A stretch of 64,000 bases of DNA. Source: Paenisporosarcina sp. OV554 (GTDB lineage Bacteria > Bacillota > Bacilli > Bacillales_A > Planococcaceae). The notes beneath the pieces are model-generated. The model did no database searches, was not told the DNA's origin, and worked only from the letters and a program-made list of their open reading frames with translations. Location: the NCBI RefSeq assembly GCF_003058165.1, contig NZ_QBUC01000017.1, forward strand, positions 1-64,000. The letters run 5' to 3'. Position numbers and translations under genes: made by a program. Positions within the stretch are counted from its first letter, which is position 1. Every line of letters starts with the position of its first letter. Below, piece after piece: positions 7,638 through 15,362 of the stretch.

Positions 7638-7886
7638 TTAAGGATGAAAGTGTATCTTTTTTGGGGTTTTAAATAGCAGGCAATGCGCATTCCCCACTTT
7701 TTCTTCTATATAGTCGAGTGAATAATCACCCAATGGATCTGATAAATCGCCGATTGCGCGGGATAGATTATCAATCACAAGTCTTAATGTATCAAATTGT
7801 CTTAGCTCTTTCCTTACATTCATCTCATCCATAATTTCATGAGCAAGATGTTGGATTCGCCGTAAGCGCATTTCTTTTGTTTGCAT
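7638..7886 (-). CDS. Small hypothetical protein, 82 residues
   Basis: I do not recognise it. The product is soluble and highly charged, mostly helical by composition (MRLRRIQHLAHEIMDEMNVR, then LRLVIDNLSRAIGDLSDPLG). An excellent minus-strand ribosome site, AAGGAGG, 10 nt before the ATG at 7886 argues that it is real. It is one of three genes in the array on the minus strand. No terminator hairpin was found right after it. Confidence 0.6.
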   Translation of the reverse strand: MQTKEMRLRRIQHLAHEIMDEMNVRKELRQFDTLRLVIDNLSRAIGDLSDPLGDYSLDYIEEKVGNAHCLLFKTPKKIHFHP

Positions 7887-8406
7887 GATCTACTCATCCT
7901 CCTTATATTGTTTAAATATATGGCTAACAAAAGGGATTAATGAGTAGATGCTTTGAATGGAGTTCATCAAATATCCCGGTGCTCCGGTAGATTATCGTCT
8001 TATCTGGACGGTTGCCTTTTTTGACAACCCATTCGAACCGAAGGTGATCACATCCTAATCCGGATGTTATGTCAACCTATTATGTAGGCTATATAAAACC
8101 CGGTTCAGCGATTGAATAGATGTTTGACGGACGAATCATCCAGTTTCTTGTTCAACTAACGGGGCAGGTTAGTTGAATAAGAGAATGATGCTTTATGTAG
8201 CTTTTGACACAAGAAACTTAATAAGGAGGAATAGAAATTGAATAAAGACAATCGTAAAAATTAATGGGAGTTATATCATTTTATAGATGAAATAACTTAC
8301 CGTTACACATATCGAAAATAATATGCAATAGAATATGCTTACTCAACTTAGTTGAAGAGTAGGTATCCAAAGAGTTAGGCTTTCAAAAGCTGAATGGAGG
8401 GTTAAT
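7887..8406. other. Gene-poor stretch with a decayed small gene and repeats
   Basis: About 520 bases without an intact gene. A TTG at 8238 stands behind a perfect AAGGAGG, but the frame stops after eight codons (TAA 8262) and then runs on for about 20 sense codons (WELYHFIDEITYRYTYRK), which suggests a broken small gene. A box B is at 8154-8174. TCAACTTAGTTGA at 8343-8355 is a palindrome that looks like box arms whose spacer was deleted. Confidence 0.45.
8154..8174 (+). repeat. Box B repeat
   Basis: AACTAAC, GGGGCAG, GTTAGTT, with flanks CTTGTTC and GAATAAG that extend the inverted repeat. Identical in its 21-nt core to the box B of the composite site at 4562. Confidence 0.85.
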
Positions 8407-8640
8407 GTGTATTTGCTTCTTTCAATAGTTTTGAGTGCGATTTTAGGACTTGTTTTATTTACTATGGGACCACTTGTAGGAGCGGTCATTGCTTTTGGAA
8501 TAGTTATGGGTTGTATATTTAGAGGATTGCATTTACTAAATGACATACATATAAGTATTTTATCTACATCTCCCCAAAAAGATAAAGTCCAAAAGGCTTA
8601 CGAAAATTATTTAATGGAACGAGATAAAGGTTCTAATTAA
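8407..8640 (+). CDS. Small two-helix membrane protein, 77 residues
   Basis: Unrecognised. Two adjacent hydrophobic helices (about 2-21 and 23-45; LLLSIVLSAILGLVLFTMGP, then GAVIAFGIVMGCIFRGLHLL) are followed by a charged tail (SPQKDKVQKAYENYLMERD). The start is GTG 8407, with GGAGG 6 nt upstream; an ATG at 8405 is out of frame. The TAA stop overlaps the first base of a box B repeat, so gene end and repeat are joined without spacing. Confidence 0.6.
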   Translation: MYLLLSIVLSAILGLVLFTMGPLVGAVIAFGIVMGCIFRGLHLLNDIHISILSTSPQKDKVQKAYENYLMERDKGSN

Positions 8641-8660
8641 ACTAATGGGGCAGATTAGTT
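8640..8660 (+). repeat. Box B repeat with compensatory arm changes
   Basis: AACTAAT, GGGGCAG, ATTAGTT. Compared with the standard box B, the last base of the left arm (C to T) and the first of the right arm (G to A) have both changed, keeping the pair. The flank GAACAAGAATG matches the other copies. Confidence 0.85.
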
Positions 8661-8753
8661 GAACAAGAATGTTGATATGTCAAACCAAAAATTACCACTT
8701 TATATTATACTTAAAGAAAAAGGAATAAAATAAAATGAAGGTGGGGTTCTAAA

Positions 8754-9032
8754 ATGGGATTATTTCCTGAAGAAAGTGAAAAAAAGAAAAGAACAAAACC
8801 ATTTTTTATTATAAAAACTTTAATCAAAATAGCAATGATGTTCATGCTTGTAATGGGCTTTATCAGTGAAAATACTGATTTCTTTTTCGGTTGGTTATTC
8901 GTCTTATTAGGGGTTAATGCAATTATAGATGGGATTGAAAGTTATTTTCAAAAAGAAGATAAATGGGTCTATCTACGTGATTTAGGATTTGGGGTTATAG
9001 TGATTATTATATCTTCTCAAGTTTTTTACTAA
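8754..9032 (+). CDS. Small membrane protein, 92 residues
   Basis: Unrecognised. A basic N-terminus (MGLFPEESEKKKRTKP) precedes three hydrophobic segments (about 24-41, 46-62 and 75-90) with a short QKEDKWVYLRDLG loop. AAGGTGGGG lies about 8 nt before the ATG. The stop codon TAA at 9030-9032 is part of the following box A, as in the neighbouring gene whose stop joins a box B. The gene is probably a single cassette with its own terminator. Confidence 0.6.
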   Translation: MGLFPEESEKKKRTKPFFIIKTLIKIAMMFMLVMGFISENTDFFFGWLFVLLGVNAIIDGIESYFQKEDKWVYLRDLGFGVIVIIISSQVFY

Positions 9033-9046
9033 CGGGTGCTTTAGTT
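9028..9046 (+). repeat. Box A repeat containing a stop codon
   Basis: ACTAAC, GGGTGC, TTTAGTT. The TAA inside the left arm ends the preceding reading frame. Followed by TAATAAAC and a terminator. Confidence 0.8.
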
Positions 9047-9063
9047 TAATAAACATAATTCAA

Positions 9064-9089
9064 GTCAACAGTGATCTGTTGGCTTTTTC
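9064..9089 (+). terminator. Rho-independent terminator
   Basis: CAACAG / CTGTTG stem with a TGAT loop, then GGCTTTTT; follows box A. A weaker second hairpin with TTTTTT lies at about 9110-9137. Confidence 0.75.
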
Positions 9090-9217
9090 TGACGCATTCC
9101 GAACTATAAATGCGCAGCTAATCTAGCGCTTTTTTATTGTCTGTGATAGCTTGTTAAATGGTGATACAATTGAACTATAAACACTAATTAATTGGTTTAT
9201 AGGAGGTAATATTACAG

Positions 9218-9643
9218 ATGGAAAACTTAAAACTTCATGTTGGATATGATAAAAAGGAAGCATTATATGTTAGAGAAAGTCTAATCAATTACAATAAGAA
9301 ACAAGTTGCTTATACTGAAGAAGAAAAAATAAATATTATTATTAAAGATGACAATCACAACATATTAGGTGGAATATTAGGGAATATAGATTGGAAATGC
9401 TTTCACATTGAGATTCTTTGGATTGATGACGTGTTACGCGGACAAGGTCAAGGAAGAGAGTTAATGAAGGAAGCAGAGAAAGTAGCTATAGAAAAAGGGT
9501 GTAATTTAATTAGATTGGAGACTTATAGTTTTCAAGCCCCTGATTTTTATAAAAAACTTGGTTATGAAGTTTTAGGTAAACTTGAAAACTATCCAGAAGG
9601 TTTTGATCATTATTATTTATTTAAAAGATTGAACAGTCTTTGA
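9218..9643 (+). CDS. GNAT-family N-acetyltransferase
   Basis: Transfers an acetyl group from acetyl-CoA to an unidentified amine. The 141-residue protein has the GNAT fold order: a beta strand with ILGGILGNI, then IEILWIDDVLRGQGQGRELM with the acetyl-CoA pyrophosphate loop R-G-Q-G-Q-G-R around 77-83, and the C-terminal motif APDFYKKLGYEVLGKLENYP. A TAGGAGGTAA ribosome site precedes the ATG. It sits in the array between box A copies at 9028 and 9697, and ends before a strong terminator. Confidence 0.9.
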   Translation: MENLKLHVGYDKKEALYVRESLINYNKKQVAYTEEEKINIIIKDDNHNILGGILGNIDWKCFHIEILWIDDVLRGQGQGRELMKEAEKVAIEKGCNLIRLETYSFQAPDFYKKLGYEVLGKLENYPEGFDHYYLFKRLNSL

Positions 9644-9696
9644 TCTGAAAGTTAAATTCATCTTCACTTTAGGACCATGATCGCATGACCTTAATG

Positions 9697-9716
9697 AACT
9701 AACGGGTGCTTTAGTC
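9697..9716 (+). repeat. Box A repeat
   Basis: AACTAAC, GGGTGC, TTTAGTC, 54 nt after the acetyltransferase gene and 10 nt before a terminator. Confidence 0.8.
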
Positions 9717-9726
9717 AAGGCAAGTA

Positions 9727-9757
9727 GGGCAACGTCATTTAAGACGTTGCCCTTTTT
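9727..9757. terminator. Strong terminator between convergent genes
   Basis: GGGCAACGTC / GACGTTGCCC perfect 10-bp stem with a 6-nt loop and TTTTT. It closes the acetyltransferase gene; the facing recombinase gene ends 4 nt further on and may use the reverse strand. Confidence 0.9.
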
Positions 9758-9761
9758 ACAT

Positions 9762-10601
9762 TTAAAAGTATTTCTGATAATACTCCTTCCTTAGTCTTCC
9801 ACTTAGTTGAGCATAAATCCGGGTAGTTTCGCTCTTCTCGTGTCCTAGAAGACTTTGAATAACTTCAATTGGTGCTCCATTATTTAACAAATGAGTAGCA
9901 TAGCTGTGTCTGAGTTGATGTGGATGGATCTCTTTATTAATTCCAGCACGATTTGAAATCCTCTTGATGATGTATCTCATTTGGGCGACACTCATTATAT
10001 GTGGGTGCCTTTCAGTGACGAAGATGGCTGGATCATTGTCAGTGCGACTGTCCATATAGCGTTTCAGCCATATGTCGCAGCGTATATTAAAATAAACTTC
10101 TCTCTCCTTATCGCCTTTTCCTCTAACTATTGCAGATTGATTGGACCAATTAATATGGTTCTTTTCTAACGAAACGATTTCTCCGATTCGACAACCGGTA
10201 GAAAACATGAACTCAAAGATCGCTTTCTCTATTGGTAAATGACAGGCTTCACGCAAAAGTTCGATTTCCCTTTCGGTTAAATACTTAGGAATTCGCTTGC
10301 CCACTTTAGGTTCTTTAATTTTCGCAGCTGGATTCTTTCGTATGTTGCCTTCTTCATGGGACCAACGGAATAACGATTTCAGAAATCGGATTCTATGTGC
10401 AAGACTGGCTGGTTTTAAATGTTTCCCTGAAATTGCAAGGTATTCTTTCAATTGATTTGTGTCCAAAGTTGTTATTTCAACATCCTTAAAATAATCAATA
10501 AGTAATGATAATTGAAGCAGATAAGCCTTTAATGTCTGTGGAGAAAAGCCTTGGATCCTTTTATCCGATTCAAATGCTTCCCATGCTTTTGACAGTAGCA
10601 A
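9762..10601 (-). CDS. Tyrosine site-specific recombinase (XerC/D-like integrase)
   Basis: Cuts and rejoins DNA through a 3'-phosphotyrosine. The 279 residues comprise an N-terminal SAM-like core-binding domain (about 5-85) and a catalytic domain. All active-site residues are present: R138 in TGCRIGE, K163 in VRGKGDK, H228 and R231 in HPHQLRH, H254 in LLGHEKS and nucleophile Y263 in TRIYAQ. It lacks the extra helix that marks classical integron integrases (IntI). Start is TTG 10601 with GAGGGGG 7 nt upstream. It is the only recombinase in the array of box A/B repeats, opposite in direction to most array genes, and a box B lies about 80 nt upstream. Confidence 0.9.
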   Translation of the reverse strand: MLLSKAWEAFESDKRIQGFSPQTLKAYLLQLSLLIDYFKDVEITTLDTNQLKEYLAISGKHLKPASLAHRIRFLKSLFRWSHEEGNIRKNPAAKIKEPKVGKRIPKYLTEREIELLREACHLPIEKAIFEFMFSTGCRIGEIVSLEKNHINWSNQSAIVRGKGDKEREVYFNIRCDIWLKRYMDSRTDNDPAIFVTERHPHIMSVAQMRYIIKRISNRAGINKEIHPHQLRHSYATHLLNNGAPIEVIQSLLGHEKSETTRIYAQLSGRLRKEYYQKYF

Positions 10602-10678
10602 TTTTGTTCCCCCTCAAAAAAGTCTTGTTAAAGGAAATATTGCCATTTCTATCGAAATTAAGACATATTGATATTTTA

Positions 10679-10697
10679 ATAACGAGGCAGGTTAGTT
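10679..10697 (+). repeat. Box B repeat beside the recombinase gene
   Basis: ATAAC, GAGGCAG, GTTAGTT, then GAATAAGAATATG. The left arm is degenerate and the right arm and flank are standard. Its place just upstream of the recombinase start, in front of oppositely oriented genes, is where an integron would carry its attI site. Confidence 0.7.
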
Positions 10698-10809
10698 GAA
10701 TAAGAATATGATAATTAACTTATATTTTAAAACGTAAAACGTTATCGGACTACTAATGGTATAATTTGTGTATTATGTAATTTTTAAGATAAAAAAAGGA
10801 TGTGTAATT

Positions 10810-11355
10810 TTGAGAATTCATTTTCTCTACCCCGCGGTAGCTATCACGATTATATGGATAATTTTCAAGGTTTTTAACATTACCTATGTTAAAAAGAAAT
10901 TTGATATTAAACGAGAAATTGTAAATCTTCTTTACTTTGTCAGTGTGATGGGAATCATAGGACTAACAATTTTCCCACTTGAAATAGCTTTTGGTCCTGA
11001 ATACGATTCACCTAATAATTTTGTGCCGTTTGCAAGTATTAATGAATTATTAAATCACTTTTATTATATGGTTCCCTTAAGAAATATTTTAGGAAATATC
11101 ATTTTATTTACGCCTTTAGGTTTCATTCTAGTATTAAAATTCAAGAGACTAAACAATATGATGAGTGTTGTTTTAGTCGGTTTATTAAGTTCAACGTCAA
11201 TAGAGTTTATTCAACTACTACTCCCCAACAGGGCGTTCGATATTGATGATATTATATTAAATACTTTAGGTACTATGATAGGTTTTCTTATACTTAAAGC
11301 GACTAAAATTGAAAAAAAACTAACGGGGCAGGTTAGTAGAAGATATAACCATTAG
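10810..11355 (+). CDS. VanZ-family membrane protein
   Basis: VanZ-like proteins are small membrane proteins; the prototype gives low-level teicoplanin resistance by an unclear route. The 181-residue product has helices at about 4-20, 29-50, 80-100, 110-130 and 145-165. The family segments are present: NNFVPFASINELL, then VPLRNILGNIILFTPLGFIL, then SIEFIQLLLPNRAFDIDDII. I start at TTG 10810 (AAAAAGGA upstream) and not at 10768. The last residues (LTGQVS) are encoded by the box B at 11318, so the original stop seems to have been lost into the repeat. Confidence 0.85.
   Translation: MRIHFLYPAVAITIIWIIFKVFNITYVKKKFDIKREIVNLLYFVSVMGIIGLTIFPLEIAFGPEYDSPNNFVPFASINELLNHFYYMVPLRNILGNIILFTPLGFILVLKFKRLNNMMSVVLVGLLSSTSIEFIQLLLPNRAFDIDDIILNTLGTMIGFLILKATKIEKKLTGQVSRRYNH
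11318..11337 (+). repeat. Box B repeat read as protein
   Basis: AACTAAC, GGGGCAG, GTTAGT. Identical to the standard box B apart from the final T; it lies inside the 3' end of the VanZ-family frame. Confidence 0.85.
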
Positions 11356-11383
11356 TTGTGAATGGGAGAATTGGCGATAATAT

Positions 11384-11408
11384 AAAAAAAGACACAGAGG
11401 AAGTGTCT
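11384..11408 (-). terminator. Terminator of the 407-residue gene
   Basis: AGACAC / GTGTCT stem with a 7-nt loop; on the minus strand it is followed by seven T. Confidence 0.75.
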
Positions 11409-11465
11409 TAAGTGTTTTCAAATTAGCTCACCGATTAATTGGGATTTAGTTTAATCTACTTGAAT

Positions 11466-12689
11466 TCATTTTATATATGCTTCATTACTGGTTACAATTA
11501 ATTCAAGACGTTTATTATAAGCAGTATCTATTTTATTTATTGCTTCAATTTGAAACTTCAAAGGTTCTAAATCAGAATAAGGTTTAATTACTAATTCCAA
11601 TTCATCAATTATATCTGTTTTCTTAGCATTTTTTTTAGTTTTTTCGTGTTTATCTAATCCGTCTGCACTCATATCTAGAAAAATTCCGACACCCTTAAAA
11701 AATGGACTGCTCCCAGGACTATTTACAATTTCGCCTACATTTTTCATAACTTTCGCTGGTATATCATTAGTTTTTAATGCCTTCACTTCATCAATATATT
11801 TGTTAATTAAACCTTTAATAACGTCATATCCTTCTTGATACATATTAACAATCTTCTCCATTTCTAAAATTACTTTTTGTAAGAAAGAAGAATCAGTAAT
11901 ATTTGATAGATACACTTCCAAATGATATGCCATTACATATAAATAAACTGAATACCAATACTTAGGTAAATAACCTTTATATTTATTAAGTTTTTCTGTT
12001 GTTTCTTTGCTATTATCGTTTTGATTGAGCGTTGTTTTTAAATTTTGTAATTGCTCATAATATAATTTGATATTAGCTAGAGCTGTTCTCCTTATAGATT
12101 GGACATTTATAAGTGTTGCCTGACTATATGTTTCATTATTTAAAATATATTGAGCATTGTCTCGTACTTCTTTTAAGAATTCACCATCTGCCCATAGCTG
12201 ACTTTCTTTATCAATCTCTAGAAACCTTTGAATTTCATTCACTTTTTTTTCGACTGATTCTAATTTGTTATCAATTCTTGCTAGGAAGTATTGGTTTGTA
12301 GCAATAGAAGCAACTGTAAAAGAAGCAATTGCTAAATTAGATAGTGTCATAATCTCGGGATTTAATTCTTGAAGCAATGCTTGCCCTGTAATATCATTAT
12401 TTGTTCCAGGAGCAACAACATTAGCTCTAAATATGGTTGGATCTTTTGCTGACCTTTGCAACCCACCTAGTCCTTTGTCATATACAACTTTATATGTTCC
12501 AGAATAATAGTTAGCATCATAAAATTTTTTTAAGGCAAATGGAACATTTTGAAAGCAGGCATTAATTTTTGCAAAGTCATCATTACTAATCTTTAAATAG
12601 CTATCATATTTTTCAGTATCTTCTACAGGTGTAATTGATACACCGTATTTATCATCTAACACTTTCAATAAGTTAACTTTATTGTCCAT
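11466..12689 (-). CDS. Unknown 407-residue protein with a hydrophobic segment and coiled coil
   Basis: I do not recognise a family. Residues 1-110 look globular and polar. A hydrophobic stretch at about 114-134 (IMTLSNLAIASFTVASIATN) could insert in or lie against a membrane. A coiled-coil-like region follows (LARIDNKLESVEKKVNEIQR), then a long helical, lysine- and asparagine-rich C-terminal half. A hydrophobic hairpin before a coiled coil is seen in several membrane-acting toxins and phage-defence effectors, which is only a loose analogy. It has its own terminator, lies at the right end of the array, and is strikingly AT-rich with no partner gene. AGGAG-type ribosome site before the ATG. Confidence 0.7.
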   Translation of the reverse strand: MDNKVNLLKVLDDKYGVSITPVEDTEKYDSYLKISNDDFAKINACFQNVPFALKKFYDANYYSGTYKVVYDKGLGGLQRSAKDPTIFRANVVAPGTNNDITGQALLQELNPEIMTLSNLAIASFTVASIATNQYFLARIDNKLESVEKKVNEIQRFLEIDKESQLWADGEFLKEVRDNAQYILNNETYSQATLINVQSIRRTALANIKLYYEQLQNLKTTLNQNDNSKETTEKLNKYKGYLPKYWYSVYLYVMAYHLEVYLSNITDSSFLQKVILEMEKIVNMYQEGYDVIKGLINKYIDEVKALKTNDIPAKVMKNVGEIVNSPGSSPFFKGVGIFLDMSADGLDKHEKTKKNAKKTDIIDELELVIKPYSDLEPLKFQIEAINKIDTAYNKRLELIVTSNEAYIK

Positions 12690-12902
12690 ATCAAAATCTC
12701 CTTTCTAAATTTCAAACTCACCGATAAATTGTAAAATATTTGCCTGTATAATATCATATGTTTGCAAGAAATAACACATAAACTACCAGGGGTTTTGATC
12801 CAAGAAGGATAGATGCCTTTTTATTGAACTTCTTAATGAAGTAAAGGGACAGCATCTTGTAAAATTGAAGAAGAGTTTCAAGTTTGTGAAGTTTAGCACT
12901 TA

Positions 12903-12922
12903 AACTAACGGGTGCTTTAGTT
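12903..12922 (+). repeat. Box A repeat, right end of the array
   Basis: AACTAAC, GGGTGC, TTTAGTT, with the CAATAAG right flank that elsewhere belongs to box B. Last copy found in the window. Confidence 0.85.
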
Positions 12923-12940
12923 CAATAAGCCGAAAAATAA

Positions 12941-12973
12941 AAAAACTCAGAGCTTCTATGCTCTGAGTTTTTT
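12941..12973. terminator. Rho-independent terminator
   Basis: ACTCAGAGC / GCTCTGAGT stem with a 6-nt loop, A run before and T run after, so usable in both directions. Confidence 0.85.
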
Positions 12974-13090
12974 AAAACCAAGTCTTGTGTTAATTGCTTG
13001 TTAATTCTGGTGTTAATTTTATTGCGACTACACTTGCTAATTGTGATTTTGTACTTCAAAACGGAACACGTTATCAAATTAGCTGTTTTT

Positions 13091-14206
13091 TCACTTTACA
13101 GAGCCACTTTCAAATATGTGGTCCTTGTAATACATGTTTTTCACTAATACGTTAGGACCTAAGCATTTGACGGCTGGACAATGGCAATTTAACTCTTTAG
13201 CAAGAGGGGAATCTAACCATTGATCGAATATAGCTGGCAAAGAATCATCTTTTAGATTGCCTAGTACAGGCGCGTCACCGAAGTCAGTGACAATGACTTC
13301 GCCAGAAAAGATATTGATATTTAAACGGGAACGGCCATCTGGATCATTTCGAACCGTTACATTCAACTCGTCTTTTAGTCTTGCTTGAAGGTTGCGATCC
13401 TCAGCACTTGAGCTACATGGATAAAATGGCAATGTACCAAACAGCATCCAAGTGTTTTTATCTCGAACATCAAGCAAATGATGAATTGCTTGTCGTGTTT
13501 CTTCAAGTGTCAAAGATGTCAAACTACTAGCGAAGTCAGATGGATACATAGGATGTATTTCGTGTCGAGCACATTTCATTTCTTCTACCACTTGTCGGTG
13601 TATATGTTCTAAATAAGGTAAGGTTTTTTTGTTTAACATAGTTTCTGCAGAAACCATGACACCAGCTTCAGATAACATACGACTATTTTCAATCATGCGA
13701 TTAAAAAGTTTAGCACGTTGATCATAGGAAGGTTTACGTTCCATAACTGCAAAGCCCGTTTCAACAAACTCGTCCACCGTTCCCCAGTTATGAGAGATAT
13801 GTAATACATCTAAATAAGGAGCAATTAACATATATCGCTCTGGGTCTAATGTTAAATTCGAGTTGATTTGTGTGCGAACACCGCGCGAATGTGCATATTT
13901 TAACAGTGGAAGGACATAATTTGTCACCGATTTTTTGGATAACATCGGTTCGCCACCAGTTATGCTGAGCGTCTGTAAATGCGGAATTTCATCTAAACGT
14001 TGACGTAAAAGATCAAAAGGCAATGCCTCTGGGTCTTTCGTTTGTAATGTATACCCTACTGCACAATGTGCACAGCGCATGTTACAAAGTGTCGTTGTTG
14101 TAAATTCAATATTAGAAAGTGTAAGCTTTCCGTGATTTTCTATATCTGAATAAGCTTCCCAAGGATCGTACGAAGGGGTAAGTTTTTGAAGAGTAGTGTT
14201 TATCAT
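13091..14206 (-). CDS. yfkAB: Radical SAM / CxCxxxxC-motif protein YfkAB
   Basis: A 371-residue radical SAM protein, cytoplasmic, of unknown reaction. The Fe4S4 cluster motif C-x3-C-x2-C is TTLCNMRCAHC at about 38-48. The SAM-binding LSITGGEP follows at about 79-86. The C-terminus carries the family hallmark C-x-C-x4-C (NCHCPAVKC, around 345-353), probably an auxiliary site. Length matches B. subtilis YfkAB. AAAGGA lies 10 nt before the ATG at 14206. It is divergent from the DCC protein gene, with a 112-nt region between them. Confidence 0.93.
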   Translation of the reverse strand: MINTTLQKLTPSYDPWEAYSDIENHGKLTLSNIEFTTTTLCNMRCAHCAVGYTLQTKDPEALPFDLLRQRLDEIPHLQTLSITGGEPMLSKKSVTNYVLPLLKYAHSRGVRTQINSNLTLDPERYMLIAPYLDVLHISHNWGTVDEFVETGFAVMERKPSYDQRAKLFNRMIENSRMLSEAGVMVSAETMLNKKTLPYLEHIHRQVVEEMKCARHEIHPMYPSDFASSLTSLTLEETRQAIHHLLDVRDKNTWMLFGTLPFYPCSSSAEDRNLQARLKDELNVTVRNDPDGRSRLNINIFSGEVIVTDFGDAPVLGNLKDDSLPAIFDQWLDSPLAKELNCHCPAVKCLGPNVLVKNMYYKDHIFESGSVK

Positions 14207-14318
14207 TAAGTAATCGTCCTTTCTACCAAATCATTGTCGCATACCAAGTGAAGATTGAAAACGTTATATTGTCGTTTATTTGTCGATTCAAGTAATATAA
14301 GAATAAAAGGTGAAATTT

Positions 14319-14720
14319 ATGGAAACTAAATCCCCAGTTCTTTTTTATGATGGAAGCTGTGGTTTTTGTCAACAATCAGTCCAATTCATTTTACAACATG
14401 AACGGGCTGAAGAAATCTTTTTCGCAGCACTTGATAGTGAACTTGCCTATCAATTAAAAAAACAACACCCCAATCTAAAATCGATTGATTCAATTGTTGT
14501 TCTTAAGGGAAAAGAGCTATTAGTTGAATCTGATGCAGTGTTTGCACTTACAACTTATTTGAAAGCACCATACCGTTATGCAAAATACGCACACTTTGTA
14601 CCAAGGACGTTATGCGACTATGTTTATCGATTGGTTGCAAAACATCGACATCGCTTAATTCGTCAAAACGAATCGTGCTTTTTGCCTTCACCACAACAAA
14701 GGAAACGCTTTTTGTATTAG
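14319..14720 (+). CDS. DCC-family thiol-disulfide oxidoreductase-like protein (DUF393)
   Basis: A 133-residue protein of the DCC family, named after the motif near the N-terminus: VLFYDGSCGFCQQSVQF carries D-G-x-C-x-x-C (residues 10-15). The fold is thioredoxin-like; substrates are unknown. The rest is typical (DSIVVLKGKELLVESDAV, a helical basic C-terminus). I start at ATG 14319, 6 nt after AAAGGTG; the GTG at 14310 lies within that ribosome site. It is followed 17 nt later by the DinB-family gene. Confidence 0.88.
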   Translation: METKSPVLFYDGSCGFCQQSVQFILQHERAEEIFFAALDSELAYQLKKQHPNLKSIDSIVVLKGKELLVESDAVFALTTYLKAPYRYAKYAHFVPRTLCDYVYRLVAKHRHRLIRQNESCFLPSPQQRKRFLY

Positions 14721-14737
14721 TCAAAGGAGAGATAAAG

Positions 14738-15226
14738 ATGTTTTTAGAAGATAATAATGAAATTCGTAAAGAGCTATTTCAAACCATTGATGGATTAACA
14801 GATGAGCAATTCAACAAGAATCCATCAAATGAAGGATGGTCTCCAAAACAAATATTTGAACATCTAGTTCGAATGGAAACAGTCATTGCAACCAATATTG
14901 CGAGGGAATTAAAAAACCCAGAGAGTCCTAAATCGATGAAAAAACCGATAGCACTTTCTACAAACCGCTTAATAAAAGTAGAGGCGCCAGGGTATACTGT
15001 GCCAACTGAAGATTACAAATTAAAATTAGAGATGAAAAAAGAGCTTCATGATTCACGTCTCTTCCTATTAGATGTATATGAATCAAGCACAAAAGAAGTA
15101 TTCCGTGAAAAATCATTCAAACATCCTGTTTTTGGACACGTACCATTAATACAGTGGTTTCCATTCGTTGGACTTCATGAAAAAAGACATTTAAAGCAAT
15201 TGAAAAAAACAATCGAAATGTTGTAA
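14738..15226 (+). CDS. DinB-family metal-dependent protein
   Basis: A four-helix-bundle protein of the DinB/YfiT superfamily, 162 residues. Members bind a metal through three histidines and include thiol transferases; the actual function here is unknown. The histidine of IFEHLVRME (about residue 44) and those of HEKRHLKQLKK near the C-terminus (about 150-154) are the likely ligands. Start ATG 14738 is chosen because AAAGGAGAGA precedes it. The longer upstream frame overlaps the DCC gene. Probably cotranscribed with the DCC gene. Confidence 0.85.
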   Translation: MFLEDNNEIRKELFQTIDGLTDEQFNKNPSNEGWSPKQIFEHLVRMETVIATNIARELKNPESPKSMKKPIALSTNRLIKVEAPGYTVPTEDYKLKLEMKKELHDSRLFLLDVYESSTKEVFREKSFKHPVFGHVPLIQWFPFVGLHEKRHLKQLKKTIEML

Positions 15227-15362
15227 GGTCATAACAATTACTTATCACATCCTATAATTTTAATGTAATTTACTTATAAACTAGACTACGTTATGATTAG
15301 AACTGGAGAAAAGTCGCTACCAATAGATGAGAGCCTTTTCATAAATAAAAGGAGGAATAGAC

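Larger units (their letters stand above)
12690..13090. other. Intergenic stretch closing the array
   Basis: About 400 bases without an intact gene. A plus-strand open segment at 12799-12903 (34 codons; CLFIELLNEVKGQHLVKLKK) has no start codon and ends with a TAA that overlaps the first base of the box A at 12903. It looks like the 3' end of a lost cassette gene. A terminator follows, and the remaining bases hold nothing I can name. Confidence 0.5.

Noticed and set aside
9762-10601. Recombinase as a prophage or ICE integrase
   Set aside because: No phage structural, replication or conjugation genes lie nearby and no tRNA attachment site is seen; the box A/B context fits a cassette system better.
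3211-12973. Repeats taken as a CRISPR array
   Set aside because: Copies are 0.04 to 3 kb apart with genes between them, spacing is irregular, and no cas genes are visible.
15227-15362. CcpC operator upstream of citB
   Set aside because: ATAA and TTAT words are present, but in such AT-rich DNA I could not identify a dyad with the right spacing.
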